Assembly (NCBI RefSeq): GCF_014269225.2
Contig: NZ_CP077097.1
Coordinates: forward strand, 5,329,637-5,393,636
Direction: 5' to 3'
DNA length: 64,000 bases
Source of the DNA: Pseudomonas anuradhapurensis
Lineage (GTDB): Bacteria; Pseudomonadota; Gammaproteobacteria; Pseudomonadales; Pseudomonadaceae
A program made the position numbers and the translations under genes. This document shows positions 16,773 to 26,376 of the stretch, one piece after another (within the stretch, counting starts at the first letter, position 1; every line of letters starts with the position of its first letter). The notes under the pieces are model-generated. The model had not been told where the DNA came from, made no database searches, and saw only the letters and a list, made by a program, of their open reading frames with translations.

Positions 16773-17977
16773 GCTGCGGCCTCCTCCTGCCATGGACCGA
16801 ACGGGTCGGGCAGGCGTAACCAGCCCATGGGTCCCAAGGCCATTTCTTCATCGGTCAACAGGCATGCATCGAGTGCTGTGGATAATTCCGCGAAATCGAT
16901 ATTCTGCCCGATGAACACCAGCTCCTGGCGGCAATCACCACTCTCGGCTGTCCAGTTTTCCAGGATCGCAGCGGTGTTATCCACATTTTGCGGCCACTGT
17001 TCGCGCGATACGAAGCGCCACCAGCGGCCCGCCAGCCCATGACGCATCATCCCGCCCGCTTGCGACCAGCTCCCCGCCTCCTGGAACTTGCTGGCCAACC
17101 AGAAAAAGCCTTTTGAACGTAGCAGCCGGCCATTGCTCCAGGGCGTGTGGATAAAATCGAAAAAGCGCTGTGGGTGAAACGGCCGCCGGGCCTGCCAAGT
17201 AGTGGCTGCGATACCGTACTCTTCGGTTTCGGGTACATGTTCGCCTCGCAGTTCCTGCAACCAACCGGGTGCCTGGGCGGCCTGCTCGAAGTCGAACAAG
17301 CCGGTATCCAGGATACGCGCCAGCGGGACCTGGCCCATTACCATGGGGATGATCTGCGCTCGCGCGTTAAGGCTACGTAGAATGGCCATCAGCTCTTCGC
17401 GCTGATGCTGGCTGATCAGGTCGATCTTGCTCAGCAACAACACATCGGCGAACTCGACCTGTTCGATCAACAGGTCGCTGATCGAGCGCTCGTCCTCTTC
17501 ACCCAGGGTTTCGCCACGGCTGGCCAAGCTGTCGGCCGCCTGATAATCACGCATGAAGTTCAGGCCATCGACCACGGTGACCATGGTGTCCAGCCGCGCC
17601 ATGTCAGAGAGGCTACGGCCCTGTTCGTCGCGGAAGGTAAAGGTCTCGGCTACCGGTAGCGGCTCCGAGATCCCCGTGGATTCGATCAGCAAGTAATCGA
17701 ACCGACCTTCTTCGGCCAGCCGTGCCACTTCCTCGAGCAGGTCTTCACGCAGCGTGCAGCAGATACAGCCATTGCTCATCTCCACCAGCTTTTCTTCAGC
17801 ACGGTTGAGGCTGACGTTGCGCTGTACCTCGCTGGCGTCGATGTTGATCTCGCTCATGTCATTGACGATGACTGCGACTCGCAGGTTGTCGCGGTTGCGC
17901 AGCACATGGTTGAGCAATGTGCTCTTGCCGGCGCCAAGGAAGCCGGACAGCACAGTAACAGGGAGACGATTGGACAT
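16769..17977 (-). CDS. Zinc-responsive COG0523 GTPase (ZigA/YeiR-like)
   Basis: This 402-residue G3E GTPase has Walker [16 protein letters not shown] near residue 11, the CICC motif near residue 71, ESTGISEP, a KID G4 motif, and a long CobW C-terminal domain with several His and Trp residues. Members of this subgroup are zinc metallochaperones made when zinc is scarce. It is the first gene of the operon with DUF1826 and a second COG0523 gene. A Zur-type operator lies 49 bp upstream of its start. Confidence 0.9.
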   Translation of the reverse strand: MSNRLPVTVLSGFLGAGKSTLLNHVLRNRDNLRVAVIVNDMSEINIDASEVQRNVSLNRAEEKLVEMSNGCICCTLREDLLEEVARLAEEGRFDYLLIESTGISEPLPVAETFTFRDEQGRSLSDMARLDTMVTVVDGLNFMRDYQAADSLASRGETLGEEDERSISDLLIEQVEFADVLLLSKIDLISQHQREELMAILRSLNARAQIIPMVMGQVPLARILDTGLFDFEQAAQAPGWLQELRGEHVPETEEYGIAATTWQARRPFHPQRFFDFIHTPWSNGRLLRSKGFFWLASKFQEAGSWSQAGGMMRHGLAGRWWRFVSREQWPQNVDNTAAILENWTAESGDCRQELVFIGQNIDFAELSTALDACLLTDEEMALGPMGWLRLPDPFGPWQEEAAA

Positions 17978-18025
17978 GGCGAAACCTCTTCAGGCGAAGC
18001 GCATTCGAAACGATGCATTGCACAA

Positions 18026-18040
18026 TGTTATAAAGTAACA
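18026..18040. promoter_or_regulatory. Zur-type operator
   Basis: TGTTATAAAGTAACA is a 5+5 palindrome and matches the Zur consensus TGTTATAATATAACA at 13 of 15 positions. It sits in the divergent gap between the COG0523 operon and the small secreted gene plus folE2. All of these fit the known zinc-starvation regulon of Pseudomonas. Confidence 0.75.
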
Positions 18041-18092
18041 ATACAATTTCGCCAAGCCGTTCTCGACGAACACGTGCTGACAAAGGATGAAA

Positions 18093-18473
18093 ATGAATCT
18101 GCTACGCGACTCGGTGCTGCTATTGCTCGCGCTGCCCACGGCACTGTATGCCATGCCACAGGGTGGCCCATTGGCGCTCTGTACCCGCAGCTCGACACTG
18201 CTCGCCTGTCAGGACGGCAAGGGCAGTTACTACAGCGTTCGCAGTGAAGGCAGCACGTTCTATCTGCGTGGTTTCGACTTCAATAGCCGTCGCCTTTGGG
18301 CGCAAACCAACAGCCGCTACGGCTCGCTGACCTTTTTCACCGGCCTGGCCAGCGATGGCGAGGCTTGGGTGGGTTATAGCCGCCGCATCGGCTGGACCAC
18401 CGTGAACCGTGTTTCCAGCTCCAGTGGTCAGCGCTTCAGCCTGCATTGCAGTTTGATCGCCGGCTGCCGCTGA
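18093..18473 (+). CDS. Small secreted protein of unknown function
   Basis: This 126-residue protein begins with a signal peptide (MNLLRDSVLLLLALPTALYA). The mature part is rich in Ser, Arg and aromatic residues and has four Cys that could form two disulfides. I choose ATG 18093 because AAAGGA is six bases upstream; the ATG at 18087 abuts it. The gene lies between the Zur-type site and folE2, so it is probably zinc-regulated. I do not recognise the family. Confidence 0.75.
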   Translation: MNLLRDSVLLLLALPTALYAMPQGGPLALCTRSSTLLACQDGKGSYYSVRSEGSTFYLRGFDFNSRRLWAQTNSRYGSLTFFTGLASDGEAWVGYSRRIGWTTVNRVSSSSGQRFSLHCSLIAGCR

Positions 18474-18497
18474 CCTACCAATTGTTTGGAATGCCAA

Positions 18498-19403
18498 ATG
18501 ACCCAGCTCAAGCTCCCCGACATCGCCGCACAGGCCCAGGAACACACCTTGCCTTTGAACTGGGTGGGAATGTGCGGGATAGCCCTGCCGATCCATTTCG
18601 AAGGGCGCATCGCGGCTGCTACGGTGGATGCTGGCGTCAGCCTGGTGGACGGCAGCTCACGTGGAATCCACATGTCGCGGCTTTACCTTGCCCTGGAAGC
18701 TCTGGAACACCAGCCCCTTACGCCACTGGTCATTCGCCAGCTATTGTCTGACTTTCTGGACAGCCATGACGGGCTTTCTGCTGCTGCCTATCTGCGTTTG
18801 CGCTTTGAACATCTGCTGAAAAGGCCCGCTCTGGTCAGCCCCTTGCACGGCTGGAAAAGCTATGCGGTAACGGTCGATGCAAAGATTGAGAAAGAAATGT
18901 TCCACGTGGAACTATCCGTTTGCGTTCCCTACTCGTCGACCTGCCCGTGCTCGGCTGCGCTTGCACGCCAACTGATCCAGCAACAGTTCCAGGCGGACTT
19001 CAGCACCGACCAAGTCGACAAGTATGCGGTGATGCAGTGGCTTGGTAGCGCCGAGGGCATCGTCGCAACACCCCACAGCCAACGCAGTAGCGCGCATGTG
19101 CAGGTGAGGCTACGCAGCAATCAGCAGCAGTTGCCAATTACCGAGCTGATCGATTGCGTGGAGGCGAGCCTGGGGACTGCGGTACAGACCGCAGTAAAGC
19201 GCGCCGATGAACAAGCCTTCGCCTTGGCCAATGGCCAGAACTTGATGTTCTGTGAAGATGCTGCTCGGCGTTTGCACAAGGCGTTGCGACAAATCGACTG
19301 GAGCACCGCCTTCAAACTACGCGTGGAACATGCAGAAAGCCTGCATGCCCACGATGCTGTCGCGGCCAGCCAGTGGCAGTGGGATATCAGCTGCGCGGCC
19401 TGA
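18498..19403 (+). CDS. folE2: GTP cyclohydrolase FolE2 (type IB)
   Basis: FolE2 makes 7,8-dihydroneopterin triphosphate from GTP, the first step of folate synthesis. It replaces zinc-dependent FolE when zinc is limiting. The 301-residue protein has the conserved VDAGVSLVDGSSRGIHMSRL segment and the active-site Cys motif SSTCPCSAAL near residue 150. The start is ATG 18498, seven bases after GGA. It follows the small secreted gene by 24 bp, downstream of the Zur-type site. The coding sequence contains a parS-like palindrome, and the 3' end overlaps the convergent DUF3617 gene by 17 bp. Confidence 0.93.
   Translation: MTQLKLPDIAAQAQEHTLPLNWVGMCGIALPIHFEGRIAAATVDAGVSLVDGSSRGIHMSRLYLALEALEHQPLTPLVIRQLLSDFLDSHDGLSAAAYLRLRFEHLLKRPALVSPLHGWKSYAVTVDAKIEKEMFHVELSVCVPYSSTCPCSAALARQLIQQQFQADFSTDQVDKYAVMQWLGSAEGIVATPHSQRSSAHVQVRLRSNQQQLPITELIDCVEASLGTAVQTAVKRADEQAFALANGQNLMFCEDAARRLHKALRQIDWSTAFKLRVEHAESLHAHDAVAASQWQWDISCAA
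18898..18913. other. parS-like centromere site within folE2
   Basis: TGTTCCACGTGGAACT matches the Pseudomonas parS sequence TGTTCCACGTGGAACA at 15 of 16 positions and includes the perfect 14-bp palindrome GTTCCACGTGGAAC. ParB (encoded at 54610-55482) would bind here. It lies about 45 kb from the expected oriC. Confidence 0.85.
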
Positions 19404-19914
19404 CCGAACCGCAGTCCCTACCCAACCACACGGCGCGGGTGTTCATGCTGCCCTGCTGCTGCACACCCGACGCGTTGAACGTACCGTTCACCTGGGTAGT
19501 GAATTCCCGGTCGCTGAGGAAAGTCGCCTGGCCACTGCCCTGTGCTCGCGGGCAGCTGAACTGGAACTTCCACACATTGCCGGTGCGGTCGGTGATCTTC
19601 TGGGTGCAACCTGACTTAGGGTCCTGTAGCGGGATGTCATTGGTTGCCACTTGCTCTGGCGTCAAGCAAGAACGCACCCCCTTACCACCCACAGTCACCC
19701 CCTGCTTGGCCAGCACGCCTTCCATCATCGCGCGCTGTTCCGGTGGCAGGTTCTTCAACTGGCCGAGCATGAACTCCATGTCGGGTAACGGCTTGCCATC
19801 GACCTGCATGTTGCTGGTGGTCAGCTCCCACAAACCTGGCTGCAGCATCTGAGCATGCACCAACGGGCTGCTCATACCTAGGGCCAACGCCAACAGTGGC
19901 AGACGAATCTTCAT
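19387..19914 (-). CDS. DUF3617 periplasmic protein
   Basis: This 175-residue protein starts at ATG 19914, supported by AGGAG nine bases before it. It has a signal peptide (MKIRLPLLALALGMSSPLVH). The mature part carries the DUF3617 pattern QPGLWELTTSNMQVDGKPLP and GVRSCLTPEQVA, with paired cysteines. The function is unknown. The tail overlaps folE2 by 17 bp. Confidence 0.87.
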   Translation of the reverse strand: MKIRLPLLALALGMSSPLVHAQMLQPGLWELTTSNMQVDGKPLPDMEFMLGQLKNLPPEQRAMMEGVLAKQGVTVGGKGVRSCLTPEQVATNDIPLQDPKSGCTQKITDRTGNVWKFQFSCPRAQGSGQATFLSDREFTTQVNGTFNASGVQQQGSMNTRAVWLGRDCGSVRPRS

Positions 19915-20047
19915 GGACGAACGCTCCTGGAAAAAAAGCCGGCCAACCGGGCCGGGCTGAGCCTTAGACGCCAAATCCACCTTCCGGTTGCAAGGCAGAG
20001 CGGGAACGTGTTCTGTTACTCGAGTGTACTCGGCAAGCAGGATGCAT

Positions 20048-21487
20048 ATGGATTACCACAGCCCCTACTTCTTTGGTTACCTACTCGGCCTGGTCCACCT
20101 GCTGGGTATCGTCGCGGCACTGCATGCGCTGTTCACCGTGCGTACTGCCCAAGGCGCAATTGCCTGGGCCATGCCATTGTTCTTCATCCCCTACCTCACC
20201 TTGATCCCTTACCTGGTCTTCGGTGCGCGTTCGTTCTACGCCTACATCAAGGCCAGGCGCCAGGCCAACCAGGAAATGCACGTTGCCATGGCCAACCTCA
20301 ACTGGCGGCCATGGGTAGAGGAAGCCCTCACCGCTCGCGAGTCGGAAAGCTACGCAGCCTTGCGTGCCATGCCCAAGCTTGGCCGCATGCCCTGCCTGGC
20401 CAACAACCAGGTGAAACTGCTGATCGACGGGAAAGCGACGTTCGATGCCATCTTCGCTGCCATCGAAAATGCCCGCGACGTGGTGCTGGTCCAGTTCTTC
20501 ATCATTCATGACGACAGCCTTGGTAAGGCGCTGCAACAACTGCTGCTGCGCAAGGCTGCCGAAGGCGTGCAGATATTCGTCCTGTACGACCGGGTCGGCA
20601 GCCACGCCCTGCCGGCCAGCTACAGCCAGGTCCTGCGTGAAGGCGGTGTGCAGATCCATGCCTTCGCCACTCGCCGAGGCTGGTTCAACCGCTTCCAGGT
20701 GAACTTTCGTAACCACCGCAAGATTGTCGTGGTGGATGGCCTGCTCGGTTTCGTCGGTGGCCATAACGTGGGCGACGAATACCTGGGCGCGCATCCGCAG
20801 CTCTCGCCATGGCGCGATACCCATGTGCAGATCACCGGGCCGGTGCTGGCGTGCCTGCAAGAGTCGTTCGCCGAGGATTGGTATTGGGCCACCCGCCAGT
20901 TGCCGCCGCTGATCCTGCCTGACGCCTACCCGGAGGACGGCGTACTTTGCCAAGCCTTGGCAAGCGGCCCGGCCGACCCACAGGAAACCTGTTCGCTGTT
21001 CTTCATCGAAGCGATCCATTCCGCTACCCGGCGAGTATGGATCACCAGCCCGTACTTCATCCCCGACGAAGCGGTATTCGCCGCGTTGCGCCTGGCGGTC
21101 CTGCGTGGGGTCGATGTACGCGTGCTGATACCGTCACGCCCTGACCACCGTATCGTCTATGCCGCCTCCAGCCTGTTTGCCTTCGAAGCGGTACGTGCCG
21201 GGGTGCGCATGTTCCGCTACCAACCTGGGTTCCTGCATCAGAAGGTAGTGCTGGTGGATGACGACATCAGCGCGATCGGCAGTGCCAACCTGGACAACCG
21301 CTCGTTCCGCCTGAACTTCGAAATCACCCTGTTGACGGTCGACCGCAGCTTCGCCGACCAGGTCGAGAATATGTTGATCAATGACTTTGAACAGGCTCGG
21401 GAAATCACGGCGGAGGACAGCCGTGATACCCATCGTCTACAGCAACTGGGGATGCGGATTGCGCGGCTGATTTCGCCGATTCTGTAA
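20048..21487 (+). CDS. clsA: Cardiolipin synthase A
   Basis: Cls condenses two phosphatidylglycerol molecules into cardiolipin at the inner membrane. The 479-residue protein has two N-terminal membrane spans and two phospholipase D HKD motifs, [12 protein letters not shown] and [11 protein letters not shown]. The start [13 protein letters not shown] matches my memory of the P. putida homologue; ATG 20042 two codons earlier is possible. The length is normal. Confidence 0.95.
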   Translation: MDYHSPYFFGYLLGLVHLLGIVAALHALFTVRTAQGAIAWAMPLFFIPYLTLIPYLVFGARSFYAYIKARRQANQEMHVAMANLNWRPWVEEALTARESESYAALRAMPKLGRMPCLANNQVKLLIDGKATFDAIFAAIENARDVVLVQFFIIHDDSLGKALQQLLLRKAAEGVQIFVLYDRVGSHALPASYSQVLREGGVQIHAFATRRGWFNRFQVNFRNHRKIVVVDGLLGFVGGHNVGDEYLGAHPQLSPWRDTHVQITGPVLACLQESFAEDWYWATRQLPPLILPDAYPEDGVLCQALASGPADPQETCSLFFIEAIHSATRRVWITSPYFIPDEAVFAALRLAVLRGVDVRVLIPSRPDHRIVYAASSLFAFEAVRAGVRMFRYQPGFLHQKVVLVDDDISAIGSANLDNRSFRLNFEITLLTVDRSFADQVENMLINDFEQAREITAEDSRDTHRLQQLGMRIARLISPIL

Positions 21488-21549
21488 GGTACACAGCCCA
21501 CTCGCGGGAGCAGCCTCGGGTCGTCATTGGTGCTGGCTATTCGAGCAAT

Positions 21550-21563
21550 TTGACTTTGATCAA
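21550..21563 (+). promoter_or_regulatory. ANR/FNR-type site upstream of the metal islet
   Basis: TTGAC-TTTG-ATCAA matches the ANR/FNR consensus TTGAT-N4-ATCAA at 9 of 10 defined positions. A -10-like TAGATT at 21585-21590 would place the site at about -40 to -41, the normal activator position. Low-oxygen control of the islet is inferred. Confidence 0.5.
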
Positions 21564-21627
21564 ATGCGCCTTTGCTTTGCCAGCTAGATTGAAACCAATA
21601 CGACTTGATTGGTCGAGGTCATACCTC

Positions 21628-22026
21628 ATGTACTGGTTCCGTCGACACCGCCAAAGCATCTTGTACCTCACCCTCGCCGCATGGGTGCTAGCTTTGGCCG
21701 TGATGACGATCCATGGCTGCCTGGTACAACCGAATCACGATATCACTGCTGCCCACCATGCCGAGCTGCATGTGGGCCATGCGCATGATCTCCACGCCAA
21801 TGGTTGTCTTCAGAACTGCGAGGACGTTGCTGCAGCAATAAGACCTGCAGCACAGATGATCCAGATGATGGATCCTCTCCATTGGCCCATTCTTTTGCTG
21901 TTAACTTCGGCATTGGTAATCGTGCTCGGTCCTGCGCAAAAGTCATCCCTTGCCGTTCTGGCACTGAAGCTCCACACACCATCAAAGCGCCCTGCCCGCC
22001 TGATTTTCGCCCGCCTCAACGATTAG
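21628..22026 (+). CDS. His-rich membrane protein
   Basis: This 132-residue protein has an N-terminal hydrophobic span (SILYLTLAAWVLALAVM), then a His-rich loop with AAHHAELHVGHAHDLHANGC and a further Cys. A second span (WPILLLLTSALVIVLG) and a basic tail follow. The loop looks like a periplasmic metal-binding region, resembling CopL/DUF2946-type proteins in architecture. A perfect GAGGT-CAT-ACCTC dyad overlaps its ribosome-binding region. No family can be assigned with confidence. Confidence 0.7.
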   Translation: MYWFRRHRQSILYLTLAAWVLALAVMTIHGCLVQPNHDITAAHHAELHVGHAHDLHANGCLQNCEDVAAAIRPAAQMIQMMDPLHWPILLLLTSALVIVLGPAQKSSLAVLALKLHTPSKRPARLIFARLND

Positions 22027-22133
22027 ACCTCACTGCATATCGGCAAAGCACTGATTGCGCTGTCCTGCTGCGCCGTTTCTTCGCGGCTCGGCTATCTGTC
22101 CATGTTCACTTCTGACGATCCCTGGAGTTCACC

Positions 22134-22541
22134 ATGCAAAAGCATCCTAAATTCGTTCTGGCTGCAATCCTGGCTGGTTGCACCCTCATCGCCTCTGCCG
22201 AAGATGCCCATCACCCAGACGCTGCGCCCGCTGACTCAGCCACGAGCCCCGCCCCCGTGTCGAGCGACCTGACCAAAGCCATGAATGAGCAAATGCAGAA
22301 GATGCAGACGGCACACGACAAAGCGGCAGCGGCCAAGACGCCCGCCGAACGCCACGCTGCCATGCAGGAAGGCATGCAAGTGATGAAGGACAGCATGGCC
22401 ATGATGAACAAGGATAAAGGCGCAATGGATTGTATGGGCATGCATGGAGCCAAGGGCGGTTCAGGCATGGGCATGATGAACATGATGATGCAGATGATGG
22501 AGCAGCAGTCATCGATGATGGATATGCCAACTAAAAAGTGA
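22134..22541 (+). CDS. Met-rich exported protein, probable lipoprotein
   Basis: This 135-residue protein starts with a signal sequence that contains a lipobox (LAGC, Cys16), so it may be a lipoprotein. The mature part has an alpha-helical middle and a C-terminal third extremely rich in Met and Gly with Cys and His (DCMGMHG, GMGMMNMMMQMMEQQ). Such clusters bind Cu(I) or Ag(I). It is preceded by a hydrophobic His-rich protein gene and followed by a methyltransferase-like gene of the same islet. Confidence 0.75.
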   Translation: MQKHPKFVLAAILAGCTLIASAEDAHHPDAAPADSATSPAPVSSDLTKAMNEQMQKMQTAHDKAAAAKTPAERHAAMQEGMQVMKDSMAMMNKDKGAMDCMGMHGAKGGSGMGMMNMMMQMMEQQSSMMDMPTKK

Positions 22542-22567
22542 GCGCGTAACAAAGAGGGGTGCCCGCC

Positions 22568-23254
22568 ATGAACCACAATGAGCCGGCCTACGGCCTCTGG
22601 TCGCTTGTTATCCTCAATTCGCTGGTGTTCATCTTGTTCGCCTTCAGCTTCGCCCGGCCGAAGACAAGCCGAGATTGGCGCTCCTTCAGCATGTTTTCAG
22701 CATTCCTGGTGGCTCTGTTTAGCGAGATGTACGGTTTCCCGCTGACAATCTACCTGCTGATGCCCTGGCTCACTCGCAACTTCCCCGGCATCGATTTCCT
22801 CTCGCACGATGCCGGGCATTTGCTCGAAACGGTGCTGGGCTGGAAGGTCAACCCGCATTGGGGGCCGTTTCACGTCATCAGCAATTTTCTGATCGCGGGC
22901 GGTTTCTGGTTATTGGCGGCTGCGTGGCGGGTCCTCTACCAAGCCCAAGCGAGTGGACGACTTGCACTTGAGGGCCCCTATGCGCGGATCCGCCATCCAC
23001 AGTACGTCGGCTTCGTGCTGATCATGTTTGGCTTTTTACTGCAATGGCCAACCCTGATCACCCTGCTGATGTTTCCAATTCTCTTGTTCGTGTACATCCA
23101 ACTTGCGAAACGGGAAGAGCGTGAATTGCTTGCGCACTTCGGCGATGCCTACCGCGTTTACCGTGCAAAGACGCCAGCGTTCCTGCCTTGGTTAACCCGT
23201 CGCAGTCCCGACATCCCGTCCAACGCACCTCCCAGTTCAGGTAAACAATCATGA
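22568..23254 (+). CDS. Isoprenylcysteine carboxyl methyltransferase-family membrane protein
   Basis: This 228-residue protein has about five hydrophobic segments and the ICMT/PEMT C-terminal signature: [20 protein letters not shown] followed by [18 protein letters not shown]. Bacterial members next to metal-efflux ATPases have no established substrate. The start is ATG 22568 after a GAGGGGT site. The stop overlaps the next start as ATGA, so the genes are coupled. Confidence 0.85.
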   Translation: MNHNEPAYGLWSLVILNSLVFILFAFSFARPKTSRDWRSFSMFSAFLVALFSEMYGFPLTIYLLMPWLTRNFPGIDFLSHDAGHLLETVLGWKVNPHWGPFHVISNFLIAGGFWLLAAAWRVLYQAQASGRLALEGPYARIRHPQYVGFVLIMFGFLLQWPTLITLLMFPILLFVYIQLAKREERELLAHFGDAYRVYRAKTPAFLPWLTRRSPDIPSNAPPSSGKQS

Positions 23255-23520
23255 ACGCTCCTTGGAAAACCGGTCTCTCCCTGGCCTTGACCATGGCTGT
23301 TTCCTATGCGGTCTGCACGCTGCTGTATGTGCTATGGCCGGTGCAAGGTATCGCTTTTCTGAACGCCTTGTTCCACGGGCTCGACTTCAATCGCCTGCAA
23401 ACTACGCAGGGCTACGGAATGATGACTTTCCTCGGCCCATTACTGGTCCTGACCCTATGGGGCGCGATAGTCGGAACCTTGTTCGCCTGGCTGTCAGGCA
23501 AGCTCCATGGCAAGTCTTGA
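23251..23520 (+). CDS. DUF5676-type small membrane protein
   Basis: This 89-residue protein has two hydrophobic segments separated by a loop ([20 protein letters not shown] and [21 protein letters not shown]). The layout fits the DUF5676 membrane proteins found in copper and silver resistance clusters. It overlaps the upstream gene by 4 bp. The role is unknown. Confidence 0.78.
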   Translation: MNAPWKTGLSLALTMAVSYAVCTLLYVLWPVQGIAFLNALFHGLDFNRLQTTQGYGMMTFLGPLLVLTLWGAIVGTLFAWLSGKLHGKS

Positions 23521-23544
23521 ACGTCGACGCAGGCAGAAGACGAA

Positions 23545-25728
23545 ATGAACGAATCGCCTATGCAGCATAATCACCAGCCGTTGGCGTCCGCCTCCAGGAA
23601 CCTGGCGAAAGACCCGATCTGCGGAATGATGGTGGACAAGACCAGCGCACTGTCACGCGAACGTGGCGGCCGTACCTATTACTTTTGTAGCGATGCGTGC
23701 CTGCGTACCTTCGAATCGCCAGAAAGGGAATTGAAGGCAATCAAGACCCGCGTGACTATCGCCCTCACCGGTGTACTCGCCCTGGCCCTTCTGCGCGCGG
23801 GCGCCTTCATTGCGTTGGCCGCCGGGGCCACCTTACTGACCTGGGTGCCAATCCCGGCGCTCCCTTGGTTCACCTGGGGGATATGGCTTTTCCTGTTGGT
23901 CACTCCGGTCCAGTTCATCGGTGGCTGGAGTTTCTACAAGGGCGCGTGGAACGCCATTCACACCCGCAACATCAACATGGACTTCCTGATCGCCCTCGGC
24001 ACATCGGTGGCGTATTTCTACTCGGTAGCGGTGTTGTTCTTCCCGGACGTCCTACCGGTGAAAGTGTACGAGCGCGACGTCTATTTCGAAGTGTCTGCAG
24101 TCATAATCGCCTTCGTGCTGCTCGGCAGGTACATGGAGGAGATCATCAAGAAAAAATCCTCCGCTGCAGTGCGACGCTTGCTTGAACTCAAACCGGCGGT
24201 CGCACATGTCATGCGTGACGGACAAGAAATCGACCTGCCTGCTGAAAGCGTCATGGCTGGCGAGACACTAATCGTCAAGCCTGGCGAAAAGATCCCTACC
24301 GATGGCGAAGTCAGTGACGGCCAGTCGACGGTGGATGAGTCCATGCTGACCGGCGAATCGATGCCGGTGGACAAACACCGGGGCAGCTCGGTGATCGGGG
24401 GTACGCTCAATGGCAGCGGTGTACTCACGATCAAAGCGAGCAGGATCGGCGCCGATACTGCACTGGCGCAGATCATCAAGATGGTTGAGGAAGCACAGAG
24501 CAGCACCGCGCAGATCCAGCGCTTGGCCGACCAGGTCACTGGCTACTTCGTGCCTGCGGTTGTGGCCGTCGCCCTCCTGGCATTGCTCGGTTGGTCCGTG
24601 GTTGGGAATTTTCCGCAGGGCCTGTTGGCCTTTATCGCGGTACTGATCATCTCCTGTCCCTGCGCACTCGGCGTGGCGACGCCCGCTGCCTTGATGGTCG
24701 GTGTCGGCAAGGGCGCTGATAACGGCATTCTCATACGGGGCGGCGAGGTACTGGAGCGGGCAGAAAAACTGACTACGGTGGTTTTCGACAAGACCGGCAC
24801 CATCACCCGAGGTGAACCTGACGTAACCGACGTGATTGCAATTGGAACAGCGTCGGAAATCGAGGTGTTGGGGCTCGCTGCTGCCGTGGAGTCCGGTTCG
24901 GAACATCCGCTTGGAGCAGCGATAGTGCGCGCCGCCCGGCATCGTGACATCCACCTGCCAAAGGCCACCGACATAAGCGGGATCGCCGGTCACGGCATCC
25001 AAGGCAGTATCGACCATGGCAAAGTCTGGTTGGGCAATCGGCGCTTGTTCGACCGCCAAGGCATTTCAACCGAGGCAGCCGAAGAGCACTTGGTAGGCCT
25101 TGAGGCCGACGGCAAGACCGCCATGCTGGTTGGTGTCGACAACCGCCTGCTTGGGGTAATTGCGGTGGCTGACACCATCAAGCCAGAGGCAGCTGAAGCG
25201 GTAACGGCATTGCAGGCAAGCAACATCAAGGTCGTGCTGCTGAGCGGTGACAACCGCCGCACTGCCGAAGCGGTCGCCCGACAGGTCGGCATCGGGCGGG
25301 TGATTGCAGAGGTGTTGCCAGACGACAAGGTCGCAGTGATACGTCAATTGCAAAGCGAAGGGCAGGTCGTTGCCATGGTTGGCGACGGGGTCAACGATGC
25401 ACCGGCATTGGCCGCCGCCGACATTGGTATCGCCATCGGCTCGGGGTCCGATGTCGCCAAGGAAACGGGCGGCATCATCTTGCTCAAGAACGATGTACGC
25501 GACGTGGTCAACGCGATCGAGCTGTCGCGCGCAACCATGGTCAAGATCAAGCAAAACCTGTTCTGGGCATTTCTCTACAACGGCATCGGTATCCCGATTG
25601 CAGCCTTCGGATTGCTTAATCCGATCATCGCTGCCGCCGCCATGGCGCTCAGTTCTCTATCGGTAATCGCCAACTCTGCGCTGCTGAAACGCGCCCATAT
25701 CGGTTTGAGTCACGAGGCGAAATCATGA
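23545..25728 (+). CDS. P1B-type Cu+/Ag+-translocating ATPase with N-terminal YHS domain
   Basis: This 727-residue inner-membrane pump exports monovalent copper or silver from the cytoplasm. The N terminus has a YHS domain ([10 protein letters not shown]... [12 protein letters not shown], about residues 22-58) in place of the usual HMA domain. Membrane helices follow, then the TGES actuator motif, CPC in ISCPCALG near residue 370, DKTGT near 415, SEHPLG near 453, GDGVNDAP near 612 and the NLFWAFLYN helix typical of P1B-1 pumps. It overlaps the next small gene by 4 bp. Copper versus silver preference cannot be told from sequence. Confidence 0.93.
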   Translation: MNESPMQHNHQPLASASRNLAKDPICGMMVDKTSALSRERGGRTYYFCSDACLRTFESPERELKAIKTRVTIALTGVLALALLRAGAFIALAAGATLLTWVPIPALPWFTWGIWLFLLVTPVQFIGGWSFYKGAWNAIHTRNINMDFLIALGTSVAYFYSVAVLFFPDVLPVKVYERDVYFEVSAVIIAFVLLGRYMEEIIKKKSSAAVRRLLELKPAVAHVMRDGQEIDLPAESVMAGETLIVKPGEKIPTDGEVSDGQSTVDESMLTGESMPVDKHRGSSVIGGTLNGSGVLTIKASRIGADTALAQIIKMVEEAQSSTAQIQRLADQVTGYFVPAVVAVALLALLGWSVVGNFPQGLLAFIAVLIISCPCALGVATPAALMVGVGKGADNGILIRGGEVLERAEKLTTVVFDKTGTITRGEPDVTDVIAIGTASEIEVLGLAAAVESGSEHPLGAAIVRAARHRDIHLPKATDISGIAGHGIQGSIDHGKVWLGNRRLFDRQGISTEAAEEHLVGLEADGKTAMLVGVDNRLLGVIAVADTIKPEAAEAVTALQASNIKVVLLSGDNRRTAEAVARQVGIGRVIAEVLPDDKVAVIRQLQSEGQVVAMVGDGVNDAPALAAADIGIAIGSGSDVAKETGGIILLKNDVRDVVNAIELSRATMVKIKQNLFWAFLYNGIGIPIAAFGLLNPIIAAAAMALSSLSVIANSALLKRAHIGLSHEAKS

Positions 25729-25943
25729 AACGCGAAATCCTGCTGTTCTGTCTGCTGCTGACGGGTGTGGGCATTACCACGGTGCTTTATCTGATGGGGC
25801 TCAGCGGTAAATCGTTGGCCATGGCAGCCCTATTCCTGCTGTGCCCGGTTTTTGTCGGGGTGCAGCTCTTGCGCGGCGTGCGCCAGTTCGACAAGGACAT
25901 GAGCGAGGCGCGCCGTATCATGCAGAAGAAAAACCTGCCCTGA
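25725..25943 (+). CDS. Small two-span membrane protein
   Basis: This 72-residue protein has two hydrophobic segments ([20 protein letters not shown] and [19 protein letters not shown]) and a charged C-terminal tail. Its ATG overlaps the ATPase stop as ATGA, so it is translationally coupled and may be an accessory subunit of the pump. I do not recognise the family. Confidence 0.7.
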   Translation: MKREILLFCLLLTGVGITTVLYLMGLSGKSLAMAALFLLCPVFVGVQLLRGVRQFDKDMSEARRIMQKKNLP

Positions 25944-25986
25944 TACGGTTGTGTCGTCTGTGCCGTTTCGTCCAAGGAGCGCCATC

Positions 25987-26328
25987 ATGAACCGACCCGA
26001 ATCACGCCCCCACCGCTCACGGGGAACCAACTGGTACCTACTGGGCTTTCTGGCCATCGCCGGCTATTTCCTGTTCCTTGAACACAGGGCTCACATCATT
26101 CCGTATCTGCCCTTCCTGCTGGTGCTGGCCTGCCCCTTGATGCATTTGCTCATGCACCGTGGGCATCGCACACATGCGCGCGAGGAAAATGATGGACATG
26201 AACACGACAGCGCAGGCGAACGTCACAGTTGCTGCGGCCACCCGCACACCCAGGAAGGCCATGACCGAGAGCCGGAGCACCCTGTTCTATCCGATAACCC
26301 GACTAAATACCCCGATCGCCCTGCATGA
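25987..26328 (+). CDS. DUF2933 His-rich membrane protein
   Basis: This 113-residue protein has a hydrophobic core (WYLLGFLAIAGYFLFLEHR and IIPYLPFLLVLACPLMHLLM) characteristic of DUF2933. A C-terminal tail rich in His with two Cys (GHEHDSAGERHSCCGHPH) could bind metal. ATG 25987 follows AAGGAG by seven bases. It is the last gene of the islet. Confidence 0.8.
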   Translation: MNRPESRPHRSRGTNWYLLGFLAIAGYFLFLEHRAHIIPYLPFLLVLACPLMHLLMHRGHRTHAREENDGHEHDSAGERHSCCGHPHTQEGHDREPEHPVLSDNPTKYPDRPA

Positions 26329-26376
26329 CCCTTCGCGACACGAGGCCGCTCCCACCGGAGCAGCCTTGTGTGATTT

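Larger units (their letters stand above)
21507..26366. other. Metal-resistance islet between cls and cfa
   Basis: Seven plus-strand genes, several overlapping as ATGA, encode His- and Met-rich proteins, small membrane proteins and a P1B ATPase. A short direct repeat GGAGCAGCCT, derived from a REP core, lies at both edges (21507-21516 and 26357-26366). This suggests insertion or exchange at a REP sequence. That cls and cfa are normally adjacent in this group is from memory. Confidence 0.6.
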
